Shown here one piece after another: positions 5,976-13,348 of a DNA stretch of 31,718 bases. The position numbers were made by a program, and so were the translations under genes. Position 1 is the stretch's first letter; each line of letters starts with the position of its first letter. The notes under the pieces are model-generated. The model searched no databases and was not told the origin of the DNA. It saw nothing but the letters and a program-made list of their open reading frames with translations. Origin of the DNA: a virus; IMG/VR virus record IMGVR_UViG_3300049846_000269, positions 1 to 31,718 of that record. The stretch is one strand, 5' to 3'.

Positions 5976-6797
5976 TTAGTGCATCTTCTGGATGTCAGCA
6001 ATCTTCAATCTCTGAATGAATGTGACTGGTTGTTCCTTGTATGTAGAATGCTTGATGGTTGCTTTGCAAGTGATTGTCATATCCTTGCTCACTCCTTCTT
6101 GTGTATCCCAAGTATCTGTTCCCTCAATGTTCTTGGTTGTCTGAGTCAATGTTCCTCCCTTGTAGGTATACACTTTGTTGTCAGCATCAATGAAAGTATA
6201 GATACTGATGTATCCATATGCTGACTCATATCCAGTCTGCTTGATGCAAGTCAAAGTCAAGTCCAATCTTTGACCATCAGTATTGTGATGACCATTCACC
6301 AGAGAAGACATCAACTGCTCCTTCTCAACTACTTTCTGATACTGCTCTGTAGTATAGAATTTCTCCTTGTGCATCACTCCAAGACCAAGTTCTACTGCAA
6401 GTGATTGAGCATATGATTCAAATTCACTACCACCAAAGCAATGATTCATCCAATTCTCATATTTCTCATCATACAATGGACATCCTTTTGCTACCCAGAT
6501 GATGAACTTTGGTTCACAATCCTTCAATTCAACTCCTTTGTTCTTCCCAAACTTCACCATAGTAGGAGTCATCTGCTGACTTCTTAGGATTGGTTTGAGA
6601 GATTCCATAGCATCATTCCACAATTCTCTTCCAGCACGTTCTGCAAACTGCTCTGCTAACATGAGAGCAGTATCATAGTCAGTAGATAGATTCTTGATGT
6701 ATTGTGGCTTGGAATATCCACTACCAACATTGTAGTTCCATAGTGTGTACATCTTGCTTTGCTTTCCTTGAGATAGGATTGTGACTCTTTGTATCAT
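5976..6797 (-). CDS. Unknown two-domain protein with FGKxKG-type motif
   Basis: This is 273 residues from the ATG ending at 6797, which follows an AAACACACACAC leader; the longer open frame to 6956 overlaps the upstream gene. Around residue 78 a VKFGKNKGVELKDCEPKFII and WVAKG segment resembles the short F-G-K-x-K-G domain found in DUF3820-like phage and bacterial proteins. The C-terminal portion (ITCKATIKHSTYKEQPVTFI) resembles a beta-rich C-terminal module of other phage proteins with an H-x-x-Y-x-x-x-x-x-T pattern. It is co-transcribed with the small Cys protein before it and ends at the bidirectional terminator. Its biochemical role is unknown. Confidence 0.6.
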   Translation of the reverse strand: MIQRVTILSQGKQSKMYTLWNYNVGSGYSKPQYIKNLSTDYDTALMLAEQFAERAGRELWNDAMESLKPILRSQQMTPTMVKFGKNKGVELKDCEPKFIIWVAKGCPLYDEKYENWMNHCFGGSEFESYAQSLAVELGLGVMHKEKFYTTEQYQKVVEKEQLMSSLVNGHHNTDGQRLDLTLTCIKQTGYESAYGYISIYTFIDADNKVYTYKGGTLTQTTKNIEGTDTWDTQEGVSKDMTITCKATIKHSTYKEQPVTFIQRLKIADIQKMH

Positions 6798-6816
6798 GTG
6801 TGTGTGTGTTTGAGGA

Positions 6817-6966
6817 TTATTTGATTCTGTTGATGATAGCAGTACACTTTGCACAACAAAGTTCTGGAGCAATTTGAAGAGCATTCTTGAATGTTTGCTT
6901 GTCTTCCTTGTGCAAAGACTTTCTATTGCAAAGTGTTCTTGCACCATTGGAGACATGAATCTTCAT
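6817..6966 (-). CDS. Small Cys-containing (putative zinc ribbon) protein
   Basis: This is 49 residues from the ATG ending at 6966 (MKIHVSNGARTLCNRK). The alternative ATG at 7014 lies only about six bases after the promoter -7 box, so it would be essentially leaderless. The Cys pattern (TLCNRK, then PELCCAKC) and size match small phage proteins with a short zinc-ribbon-like fold. It is followed after 20 bases by the 273-residue gene, and both use the promoter at 7020-7049. Function unknown. Confidence 0.6.
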   Translation of the reverse strand: MKIHVSNGARTLCNRKSLHKEDKQTFKNALQIAPELCCAKCTAIINRIK

Positions 6967-7019
6967 TGACTTGTCTCCAGATGCAATTGAATTGGTTGTA
7001 TGTGTGTTGTTCATGGCAT

Positions 7020-7049
7020 CAAATATAGACAGAGATAGACATCACACAA
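7020..7049 (-). promoter_or_regulatory. Consensus Bacteroidota promoter TTG-N19-TATATTTG
   Basis: On the minus strand TTG (7047-7049) is followed after exactly 19 bases by TATATTTG (7020-7027), the full TTG / TAnnTTTG consensus. It drives the two leftward genes at 6966 and 6797. A second TTG directly precedes the first. Confidence 0.82.
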
Positions 7050-7101
7050 CAATTCTGGGAAATATTTTTTTGATGCTTGAAATTCAGCAAGTTACAAAAG
7101 C

Positions 7102-7125
7102 AAAAAAGCATCCAATCTGGATGCT
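7102..7125 (-). terminator. Rho-independent terminator of the early operon
   Basis: The stem is AGCATCC (7107-7113) and GGATGCT (7119-7125) with a 5-base loop. On the minus strand it is followed by a run of T (7102-7107). It lies just after the stop at 7137 of the last gene of the long leftward early operon. Confidence 0.85.
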
Positions 7126-7136
7126 CTTTGTATCAA

Positions 7137-7472
7137 TTAATCTGGGAGAATGTCCTCACATATGTAGATGATGTACTCAACATTCACTCTGATTCCATCT
7201 TTGCTCAACCGATTCTGCATCACTTGCAGTCTTGAACGTATCCAAAGGATGTCTATCACTACTGCTCCTGTATGGATGAAGAAGATGGTGAACCATGACT
7301 TCAACCAGCACAAGTCATCAATGAATGATAGATAGATGGACAAGAGCATGGTCACTATGTAGATGCTCTTCCACAAGTTCAGATATCTGTTGGTCACTCT
7401 ATAGACATAGAAGTCAGAATAGTGTTCCTTGAACACTTGTTTGATTCTCTTGTTCCAATCCAATACATTCAT
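7137..7472 (-). CDS. Membrane protein with two transmembrane segments
   Basis: This 111-residue protein has hydrophobic stretches at about residues 37-54 (SIYIVTMLLSIYLSFIDD) and 60-77 (WFTIFFIHTGAVVIDILW), flanked by basic ends. It starts 59 bases inside the winged-helix gene and is preceded by an ACACAAACACACACAGAG leader that is itself coding for the upstream protein. It is the last gene before the operon terminator. No family recognised; a small two-pass membrane protein late in an early operon could affect the cell envelope or superinfection. Confidence 0.65.
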   Translation of the reverse strand: MNVLDWNKRIKQVFKEHYSDFYVYRVTNRYLNLWKSIYIVTMLLSIYLSFIDDLCWLKSWFTIFFIHTGAVVIDILWIRSRLQVMQNRLSKDGIRVNVEYIIYICEDILPD

Positions 7473-7872
7473 CTCTGTGTGTGTTTGTGTCTATCAACTT
7501 CAATGAGTCCAAGTGTTCCTGTATCAAATGAAGTTTGTCCATATGTTCAGACATAGAAAGAATGAATCTGTGGAATTTCTCTTCTCTCCTTAGTTCTATC
7601 TGCTTGATTCTATCTACATCATTGACCAGATACCAGAGTTTGGAGTAGTGACTTCCATCAACTTCAATCTCTCCAGATGCTTTGACCAATCCTTCATCCA
7701 TCAAGTTGCTTATGATAGCAGTCAATGTCTGATGTGAGCAGAGCAAGTCTTCTCTCATGTGTAGGATAGTGCATCCATCATGCATCATGATGTAGTGGAG
7801 AATCCTTGTTGTGTTGCTGGATATCATCCCAGATTCAATCTGGTTCAACCATGTCTTGACTTTTGGTTTCAT
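7414..7872 (-). CDS. Winged-helix DNA-binding protein (MarR-like fold)
   Basis: This is 152 residues. The N-terminal half forms a winged helix: SSNTTRILHYIMMHDGCTIL, a recognition helix CSHQTLTAIISNLMDEGL, then a wing VKASGEIEVDGSHYSKLWYL. The C-terminal half is helical and coiled-coil-like (ELRREEKFHRFILSMSEHMD), suggesting a dimer. It begins after a near-perfect Shine-Dalgarno (AAGGAGGTGA) that contains the upstream stop. As the penultimate gene of the early operon it may regulate early or middle transcription. The target is unknown. Confidence 0.75.
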   Translation of the reverse strand: MKPKVKTWLNQIESGMISSNTTRILHYIMMHDGCTILHMREDLLCSHQTLTAIISNLMDEGLVKASGEIEVDGSHYSKLWYLVNDVDRIKQIELRREEKFHRFILSMSEHMDKLHLIQEHLDSLKLIDTNTHRDECIGLEQENQTSVQGTLF

Positions 7873-7875
7873 TGT

Positions 7876-8250
7876 TCACCTCCTTGTTTTTTTATAGTAG
7901 TCTATAGCAGTATTAGATGCATCAACAATCTGCTCCTTCTCCATTGCTTTGGCTATCTCAATATGATAATGTTGTTGTCCTCCTAATGCTTTAGGTAGTA
8001 GTTGTTCAATCAAATACTCTACTGCTGTTTGTTTGCTCATTTCTTCACCCACATATGTTTTATTCCAATACTGAGTAGACCATTGAAGATTCAACTGGTC
8101 TTCTTTTGCAGATTCATAAGCATCCAATATCTGTTCCTTCTCCATTGCTTTCGCTCGTTCAAGTAACTCTTGCACAATAACTCCTTGCATTGTTTTCATA
8201 TCTGGATTCAATTGCTCTTGCAACCATTCTATTGCAGTTTGTTTTCTCAT
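7876..8250 (-). CDS. Small phage protein with tandem fused copies
   Basis: This is 124 residues made of two related halves. Copy 1 (about 1-69) has QTAIEWLQEQL, RAKAMEKEQILDAYE and QYWNKTY. Copy 2 (about 71-124) starts with its own Met as MSKQTAVEYLIEQL and has AKAMEKEQIVDA. Single-copy proteins of this pattern recur in Bacteroidota phages, usually 60-90 residues long, with no known function. DNA similarity remains clear (both halves share a CTTCTCCATTGCTTT string on the plus strand), so the duplication is fairly recent, and the stop between the copies is absent. A perfect Shine-Dalgarno within the upstream gene precedes the start. Confidence 0.75.
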   Translation of the reverse strand: MRKQTAIEWLQEQLNPDMKTMQGVIVQELLERAKAMEKEQILDAYESAKEDQLNLQWSTQYWNKTYVGEEMSKQTAVEYLIEQLLPKALGGQQHYHIEIAKAMEKEQIVDASNTAIDYYKKTRR

Positions 8251-8462
8251 TTGTCACCTCCTTCTGTTATCCTTACCATGTGTCCTGTTCTGTGATTGAT
8301 AAGAAACTCAATTGAATCAACGGATACTATTGACAATGATGCTCCACTTTCATAGTTCCAGTCTCTAAATTGAATTCTATTACCTTGTAATTGCGATTTT
8401 GTTTGATGCTCATTGCATCCATACAAAGCAAGACATAAAAGGAATGATATCTGTTTGCTCAT
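8247..8462 (-). CDS. Small putative lipoprotein
   Basis: This is 71 residues. A short signal peptide (MSKQISFLLCLALYGC) ends in a lipobox-like L-Y-G-C, with Cys at residue 16 as the lipid attachment site. The mature part is polar with a beta-like stretch (IVSVDSIEFLINHRTGHMV). It is preceded by GAGGAGGTGA seven bases from the ATG and overlaps both neighbours by ATGA. Phage-encoded lipoproteins in this position can block superinfection by the same phage; that is only a possibility here. Confidence 0.68.
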   Translation of the reverse strand: MSKQISFLLCLALYGCNEHQTKSQLQGNRIQFRDWNYESGASLSIVSVDSIEFLINHRTGHMVRITEGGDK

Positions 8463-8701
8463 GATTTCACCTCCTCTATTCTGAAGATTCTCACACCATT
8501 GTCAACTCTTCTGGTGACAAACTTCTTTCCATGTCTCTTCCCAGACATCACACATAGAGCAGACATCTTTCTTTGTGTCTTGGTCATCTGCGCTGGTTCA
8601 CAAAAGATGAAGAATGATTCACCGACTTCAAGAGTCTTGAATGGGTAGATTGATTTCTTTCCTTTTGCTTGTGGCAATTCTACTGATTCTACTTGGTACA
8701 T
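8459..8701 (-). CDS. Small conserved phage protein, unknown function
   Basis: This is 80 residues. The pattern KKSIYPFKTLEVGESFFI, then a helix TKTQRKMSAL, then GKKFVTRRVDNGVRIFRIEE fits a family of small phage proteins (K-Y-P-F-x-x-L-x-V-G-x-S-F-F then K-F-x-x-R near the end; DUF7303-like in my reading). It overlaps the NinG gene by 13 bases and the lipoprotein gene by ATGA. No function is known to me. Confidence 0.65.
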   Translation of the reverse strand: MYQVESVELPQAKGKKSIYPFKTLEVGESFFIFCEPAQMTKTQRKMSALCVMSGKRHGKKFVTRRVDNGVRIFRIEEVKS

Positions 8702-9219
8702 TGTTCTTTGGTTTTTGATTTATAAAAATTGATTTTGATTTTGATTTCATCCAGAGGAAGTCTCAATGGTTCATTCCTCTGTGATTCTAATTCTTCCAGT
8801 CTATGCTTTCCAATCCTCTTCAAGATTCCTATCTGATACTCCAGAAGATTCCCATGAAGATGCTGGTTGCAATGGACACATTGACCATGACAATTGTCTT
8901 CATTGAATCTCAAGTTTGGATATGAACCAACAGAGTAATAGTGACCAGCATCATACTTCCCTTGCAGTTTTGCTCCACATGAGATGCATCCCTTTCCTTT
9001 GTCTCTTTCTCTGATGAACTTGTTGAACACTTGTTGCAGTTCTCTTCTCCATTGAGAGATTGATTTCTGTCTCTCTCTCATTGCTTTCACTTCTCTCTTC
9101 CCTTTCTTCTCATCAACTTTCTTTGCCCATTTCAGAATGCACAATGGACTGGTACAAGTTGGTTGAAGTGTGGAGAATGATGGAGTGAATTTCACTCTAC
9201 AGATTTTGCAAGTCTTCAT
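8689..9219 (-). CDS. NinG/Rap-like recombination endonuclease
   Basis: This 176-residue protein matches the lambda NinG (Rap) family that acts on recombination intermediates. The N-terminal zinc motif is CKICRVKF with CTSPLC, followed by a basic helical region. The core CISCGAKL, then AGHYYSVGSYPNLRF and GQCVHCNQHLHGN contains the His/Asn and Cys residues of the HNH-like metal site. The usual tail IGKHRLEELE follows. It directly follows DnaB with a TGATG stop/start overlap and belongs with the annealing protein and exonuclease upstream. Length is normal for the family. Confidence 0.88.
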   Translation of the reverse strand: MKTCKICRVKFTPSFSTLQPTCTSPLCILKWAKKVDEKKGKREVKAMRERQKSISQWRRELQQVFNKFIRERDKGKGCISCGAKLQGKYDAGHYYSVGSYPNLRFNEDNCHGQCVHCNQHLHGNLLEYQIGILKRIGKHRLEELESQRNEPLRLPLDEIKIKINFYKSKTKEQCTK

Positions 9220-10586
9220 CAGAATTCATCTTGTGTTTGTTGACCATGTGGATAGACATTCATATCTGTATACTTCATGATGTTGTGATGGAATCTCATT
9301 GGACAGATACCAGTTCCACCATTCCTCTGCTTTGCAATGATGTACTCTCCCATTCCTTCGGTTGAATGTCCTCCATCCATTTCCATGATACCATAGTATT
9401 CTGGTCTGAATAGGAAGGTCACTACATCAGCATCCTGTTCAAGTGAACCAGACTCTCTCAAGTCTGCAAGGATTGGTCTCTTATCTTGTCTTGATTCAAC
9501 TCCTCTGGACAATTGAGACAGAACAATCATTGGTATGTTGCATTCCTTTGCAATCAACTTCAGATTCCTTGAGATAGCAGATAGTTCTTGCTCTCTTGAT
9601 AGACCAGTCTTCTTTCCTCCAAGAGACATCAACTGAACATAGTCAACATAGACAATCTCTATCCCATGCTTCTGTTGCATCCTCTTCACCTTTGCTTTCA
9701 AATCTAATACAGATAGACCAGCAGTATCATCAATGTAGATAGGCAACTTGTTCAACACATCAACTGCTTGATAGTATTTCTGTGCTGCTTCTTTATCCAG
9801 TCGATACTTCATCAACTTCTCTGCTGAGATACCAGATATCATGGATGCAAGTCTGTAGACAAGTTGAACACTACTCATCTCAAGTGAGAAGAAAGCAACT
9901 GATGCACCAGACTTCCCCAGTTCCAAGACTTCTGTCAAAGCCATAGCAGTTTTTCCCATTGCTGGTCTTCCAGCCATGTACATAAGGTCAGACTTTTGAT
10001 GTCCTCCAAGCATCATGTCTACTGCTCTGATACTGGTTGAATATCCAGATACTTCATTGGTACTATTCATCCTGTGAGCAATGGACTTGGATGCTTCTGT
10101 AGTGATGTTGGATACATGAATCACTTCACTCTTCAAGTTGACTTGATAGACATCATTCATCTGAGTCATGAAGGAGTCATAGATTTCAAAGACATCAATG
10201 GTATCATCATATGTCTTGTCATAGACTTCTGCTGATATCTCATTGAATCTTCTCTTCATGTACATCTCACTCAACTGCAAGCACCATGTCATCAAGTTTG
10301 CAGTAGATGCTACTCTGTTGGTCAATTGAGCAATGTACAATGCTCCTCCAATATGCTCCAACTTCCCTTCACTTCTCAACTGCTTGGTCAAGGTGAGTAT
10401 GTCTATTGGAGTTGATGTTCTGTAGAGTGATAGAATGGATGCAAAGATGTCTTTGTGTTTGCTCTCATAGAACTTCTCTGGTGTGAGAAACTCTATGACT
10501 TCAACCATCAACTTCTCAGAAAGCAATATGCTGCCCAAAATTGAACTTTCCAGTTCAATGTCATGTGTAGGTATTCTGGATATCAT
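9219..10586 (-). CDS. dnaB: Replicative DNA helicase, DnaB family
   Basis: This 455-residue protein unwinds duplex DNA at the phage replication fork. The N-terminal DnaB domain (ELESSILGSILLSEKLMVEV) is followed by a linker and the RecA-like domain, with Walker A GRPAMGKT (206-213), FFSLEMSS (232-239), Walker B IVYVDYVQLM (311-320), LSQLSRGVE and the arginine-finger region. It starts within the end of the replication protein gene, behind an AGGAGG Shine-Dalgarno eight bases from the ATG. The neighbour upstream is a candidate initiator or loader, an arrangement like lambda O-P. Confidence 0.95.
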   Translation of the reverse strand: MISRIPTHDIELESSILGSILLSEKLMVEVIEFLTPEKFYESKHKDIFASILSLYRTSTPIDILTLTKQLRSEGKLEHIGGALYIAQLTNRVASTANLMTWCLQLSEMYMKRRFNEISAEVYDKTYDDTIDVFEIYDSFMTQMNDVYQVNLKSEVIHVSNITTEASKSIAHRMNSTNEVSGYSTSIRAVDMMLGGHQKSDLMYMAGRPAMGKTAMALTEVLELGKSGASVAFFSLEMSSVQLVYRLASMISGISAEKLMKYRLDKEAAQKYYQAVDVLNKLPIYIDDTAGLSVLDLKAKVKRMQQKHGIEIVYVDYVQLMSLGGKKTGLSREQELSAISRNLKLIAKECNIPMIVLSQLSRGVESRQDKRPILADLRESGSLEQDADVVTFLFRPEYYGIMEMDGGHSTEGMGEYIIAKQRNGGTGICPMRFHHNIMKYTDMNVYPHGQQTQDEF

Positions 10587-11227
10587 GATAGTCCTCCTGT
10601 TGGTCTGTATTGCAATGGTAGAACATATCTGTTGGACTTCACTTCAGATGATTTGTGTTCATCCTTGAACCAAACTTGCTGAACTTTCTGCTTCCAGTTG
10701 AGAATCTTCTTTCCTCTGGAGTCATGCCAGTCTGCTACTTTGTAGGATTCAAATGAGCGAACTGCAATCTCTTCCTTCATTCCATATGCTTTGAAATAGT
10801 CCTTCCATTCTTGAAGAGTAGGAGGAATGAATGGTGATGGTGATGGTCTCTTCTTTGGTTTTGGTTTCAGATGTTCATTGACTAACTCAACAACATCTGT
10901 CTCATTGATGATTCCATTCTCATTTACATTTTCATTTTCATTTACATTTTCATTAGCATCGATTTTGGTTGCAGTTTGCTTGTCTTTTGCTTTCACTTTG
11001 CTTCCTGTTTGCTTCTTTGGTATAGTACCATTCATGTATCTTTTCATGTTTGCATCCAGTTGTGGCTTGATGAGAGTGAAGATAGTCTTTGCAAGTCCAG
11101 ATAGTTCAACTTCATTGAAGTTCAGAGCATACTCGAACAAAGCAGTATAGACATCTGCTTGTACTTCCTTGGGCAATTCACAGATTGCTTCATAGAAAGA
11201 GCGATAGACAATGGTTGAATCTCTCAT
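10583..11227 (-). CDS. Replication initiation/helicase-loading protein (DUF6291-type)
   Basis: This is 214 residues. The N-terminal domain (STIVYRSFYEAICELPKEVQ, then LFEYALNFNEVELSGLAKTI and FTLIKPQLDANMKRYMNG) matches the DUF6291-type domain found beside phage helicases. A low-complexity linker of Asn/Glu/Val repeats (about residues 90-105) follows. The C-terminal domain has FIPPTLQEWKDYFKAYGM and ILNWKQKVQQVWF, as in DnaD/replication-O-like phage proteins. It overlaps dnaB by ATGA. It probably binds the origin and loads DnaB. The linker DNA is a tandem array that could itself be origin sequence. Confidence 0.75.
   Translation of the reverse strand: MRDSTIVYRSFYEAICELPKEVQADVYTALFEYALNFNEVELSGLAKTIFTLIKPQLDANMKRYMNGTIPKKQTGSKVKAKDKQTATKIDANENVNENENVNENGIINETDVVELVNEHLKPKPKKRPSPSPFIPPTLQEWKDYFKAYGMKEEIAVRSFESYKVADWHDSRGKKILNWKQKVQQVWFKDEHKSSEVKSNRYVLPLQYRPTGGLS
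10915..10956 (-). repeat. Seven 6-bp units (CATTTT/CATTTA) inside the replication gene
   Basis: The plus strand reads CATTCT, CATTTA, CATTTT, CATTTT, CATTTA, CATTTT, CATTAG without interruption. The 12-mer CATTTACATTTT occurs twice, at 10921 and 10939. The array encodes an Asn-Glu-Asn-Val linker. AT-rich direct repeats in an initiator gene beside the helicase gene recall the lambda ori inside gene O. Confidence 0.6.
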
Positions 11228-11937
11228 AGTGCTGATGTGTTAGTCCATTCATTCAACAATTGTTGCTTATATGCATATGCTTTCTCCATTCTTTCACATA
11301 GCAATTGACCATCATCTGGATTGAAGTTAATCAATGCATGATGAAGTATCTTATTGTCTGGTTGTCTTGGGTCAAAAGAAGCAAATATCCATGCAGTCTT
11401 TCCAAATGTGAGCATATTCATTTGGACTTGCCAGTAGTAGTCTGAATTGATTTCTTTCAAAGTATCCCATCCATCAACTTGACAATGGTAGAAGTGATTG
11501 AGTGAATTGAATGGACATTTGATTTCTACTCCAAGTTCCATGTCATAGAATTGATGATACATGAAAGCATCTGGTGAGCATCCACTATATTCATTGAACA
11601 ACTTGAATGATGGTTTGAGTTTGGTCTGCTCTGGTGTACTACCAATGTGTTTGGCTAATTCCTTCAATGCAGTCTCCTCCCATTCATTTCCCCAGTCCAA
11701 TGCTCTTCCTGTTGCTTCATAGCACACTTGTCCTGTGACTTGCTCCATGAGTTTCTCATGAATGTACTTGAGAGCAGTCTGGGAGAAAGCACCAGCATCC
11801 TTGTCTGCTTTGCTTCTTGGTTCAGTCATCAGAGCAGAGATTCCACTACCTGTGAATTTGCCCAATCTCATTCTATCCCATGCAAGGGATTGTTGTGCTG
11901 ATTGAATCAGCAAGTCTTGCACATACTTATTCTCCAT
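11224..11937 (-). CDS. YqaJ-family recombinase exonuclease
   Basis: This 237-residue protein belongs to the lambda-exonuclease/YqaJ nuclease fold, which resects double-strand ends for annealing. It shows WDRMRLGKFTGSGISALM (N-terminal box), WGNEWEETALKEL, GCSPDAF (metal-binding Asp), GVEIKCPF (the E-x-K catalytic motif) and YYWQVQMNML (conserved Gln). It lies directly downstream of the annealing protein gene with an 11-base overlap, the usual exonuclease-annealase pair of phage recombination. Length fits the family. Confidence 0.9.
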   Translation of the reverse strand: MENKYVQDLLIQSAQQSLAWDRMRLGKFTGSGISALMTEPRSKADKDAGAFSQTALKYIHEKLMEQVTGQVCYEATGRALDWGNEWEETALKELAKHIGSTPEQTKLKPSFKLFNEYSGCSPDAFMYHQFYDMELGVEIKCPFNSLNHFYHCQVDGWDTLKEINSDYYWQVQMNMLTFGKTAWIFASFDPRQPDNKILHHALINFNPDDGQLLCERMEKAYAYKQQLLNEWTNTSAL

Positions 11938-12616
11938 GTTGCTCTTTCATTAATTGGTTCAACTGATTCTTCTGCTCCTCACTCATCACATCCTTCATCA
12001 ACTCCATTGCATTCCTTATCTCAAACTCATCCGCTCCAGATTTGATTCCTTCAATCATCTTGGTCATGGTTGATTCTGGTAGTGCTGATACTCCAGTAGT
12101 CTGAGGAGTGATTCTGAATGGTCTATAGACATCCTTGTTCTTTCTATTCAAGTCTCTTCCGAATACTTTCCCAAGTGATTGAGATGCATTCTTCAGACAT
12201 TCAGATTTGAGTTTGGGGAATGCCATGTCAAGAGCATTTGGTTTCTTGTTGTCAGCACTCAATGCCCATCTATTCCTCAAGATTGGGTCATCCTTGATTT
12301 CATCTGGTACTCTGTCTACCATGATGACTACTGATGCAGTTCCAATCCTTCTGATTTGTTGACCAGATACTGGATGAGTGACTACCAATTCAAGTGATGC
12401 TTGGACTTCATTTGCTATGTGAGACCATTGGAAGTTCTCTGTAGTCCATTGACCAAAGAATAGTTCATCCAATGTCATCTCAATGTGACTGATGACAAGT
12501 GTAGATGCTTTCCTATCTGGAGTCAATTCAACTCCTTCCATTGCTGGTTCAGAGTTGAGTCTACCTTGGAACTTCTGTAGAGCATCCATATGCTCTGGTG
12601 ATAGTGGATAGTTCAT
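11927..12616 (-). CDS. Putative single-strand annealing protein (Rad52/Sak-like)
   Basis: This is 229 residues from the ATG ending at 12616, chosen because AGGAGG lies seven bases upstream and the ATG overlaps the upstream stop as ATGA. A first segment (STLVISHIEMTLDELFFGQW, then NEVQASLELVVTHPVSGQQI) and a second (AFPKLKSECLKNASQSLGKV then FGRDLNRKN) follow a protein I associate with recombination genes in Bacteroidota phages. The helix with K-N-A-x-x-x-L-G-x-x-F-G resembles the Rad52/Sak core helix. Pairing with the YqaJ nuclease supports annealing. The family assignment is from pattern, not alignment. Confidence 0.68.
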   Translation of the reverse strand: MNYPLSPEHMDALQKFQGRLNSEPAMEGVELTPDRKASTLVISHIEMTLDELFFGQWTTENFQWSHIANEVQASLELVVTHPVSGQQIRRIGTASVVIMVDRVPDEIKDDPILRNRWALSADNKKPNALDMAFPKLKSECLKNASQSLGKVFGRDLNRKNKDVYRPFRITPQTTGVSALPESTMTKMIEGIKSGADEFEIRNAMELMKDVMSEEQKNQLNQLMKEQHGE

Positions 12617-12918
12617 TGGTTGTCCTCCTTCATCTCTCTGGTGATAGCATTGATTCCAGCGATTGACCAACTTAATGCTTCAAGGAATTCACTTCTGGTA
12701 CATTCTTCTGTTCCTGTATCAAAAGCATCAGAGACCATTCTCTCTCCAGTACAGATGTATGCACCAACATTGGTATACTCTGACTTGAAGACTTGGATTG
12801 CTTCTGTTTGTGATAGGACTCCATAGTACCAGTTTCCTCTTTTGCGATAGCATGGAACAGATACTTCAATTGTCTGTTCAATTGCTGGTTGCTTAACCTT
12901 GATTTGAATTGCTTTCAT
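12613..12918 (-). CDS. Small protein of unknown function
   Basis: This is 101 residues from the ATG ending at 12918 (a longer frame to 12975 overlaps the upstream gene), preceded by ATACAC. An N-terminal beta stretch (AIQIKVKQPAIEQTIEVSVP) leads into RKRGNWYYGVLSQTEAIQVF and a C-terminal helix (SEFLEALSWSIAGINAITRE). It is adjacent to the annealing protein gene, whose Shine-Dalgarno lies in its last codons. Not recognised. Confidence 0.6.
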   Translation of the reverse strand: MKAIQIKVKQPAIEQTIEVSVPCYRKRGNWYYGVLSQTEAIQVFKSEYTNVGAYICTGERMVSDAFDTGTEECTRSEFLEALSWSIAGINAITREMKEDNQ

Positions 12919-13099
12919 GTGTATGATTTTGATTTGGTTTGAATTTGATTTGATATACTTCATCCTTGAAGTCAAAGACTACTGCTTCAACAAGTAGTTC
13001 AAGTTGCTTGGTGTAGAACTTGATGTCATCATCATTCATGTCAAATCTCTTTGACATATAGTTGATGGTCATGTTGATTGTTCTCTGTGTGTACTTCAT
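12893..13099 (-). CDS. Small protein of unknown function
   Basis: This is 68 residues, starting by an ATGA overlap with the preceding gene. The helical, acidic middle (MNDDDIKFYTKQLELLVEAV) is followed by a polar tail rich in Asn, Gln and Lys, coded by an AT-rich stretch. No family recognised. It is accepted as real because of coupling at both ends and uninterrupted coding on this strand. Confidence 0.58.
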   Translation of the reverse strand: MKYTQRTINMTINYMSKRFDMNDDDIKFYTKQLELLVEAVVFDFKDEVYQIKFKPNQNHTHESNSNQG

Positions 13100-13326
13100 A
13101 GGTCAAAGATTGAATAGTGATGAACCATGAGTCCAGATGTGTTTGGTTTCTTGCAAACTACCATGCAGTTCTGATAGACAACTGCAAAACCATTCGGTGA
13201 TTCTGCTGCTCTTCTGATGACTGCTAAATCAATCTCATTGTAGTTGTGCTTTGCACCATCATCCAATAGACTCTTCAACTTGAGAGCATCTGCTCTCCTT
13301 TCCTGTAGATACGAATTTGATACCAT
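13096..13326 (-). CDS. Small protein of unknown function
   Basis: This is 76 residues. It contains RRADALKLKSLLDDG, NEIDLAVIRRAAES and YQNCMVVCKKPN, a compact helix then beta mix. It is the first gene after an internal -7 box (13349-13356) and has a TACACACACAAG leader before its ATG. An ATGA overlap joins it to the next gene. No function recognised. Confidence 0.6.
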   Translation of the reverse strand: MVSNSYLQERRADALKLKSLLDDGAKHNYNEIDLAVIRRAAESPNGFAVVYQNCMVVCKKPNTSGLMVHHYSIFDL

Positions 13327-13348
13327 CTTGTGTGTGTATTAAGTTAGA

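Noticed and set aside
6798-6956. N-terminal extension of the 5976-6797 gene
   Set aside because: The extension is antisense-free but overlaps the 6817-6966 gene, has a THTH segment that is really the CA leader, and lacks a start context.
8715-8750. TTGATTT-like repeats near the end of the NinG gene
   Set aside because: Short low-complexity coding for Ile-Lys-Ile-Lys; no regular array and no regulatory context.
10827-11150. Rightward 107-residue frame opposite the replication gene
   Set aside because: Its Ser/Phe-rich repeats are the antisense of the Asn/Glu linker array; no promoter or coupling.
12900-12960. AT-rich CAAAT-like repeats as a possible origin or operator
   Set aside because: The spacing is irregular and the stretch codes for Lys/Asn/Gln residues in an overlapping gene; no clear periodicity.
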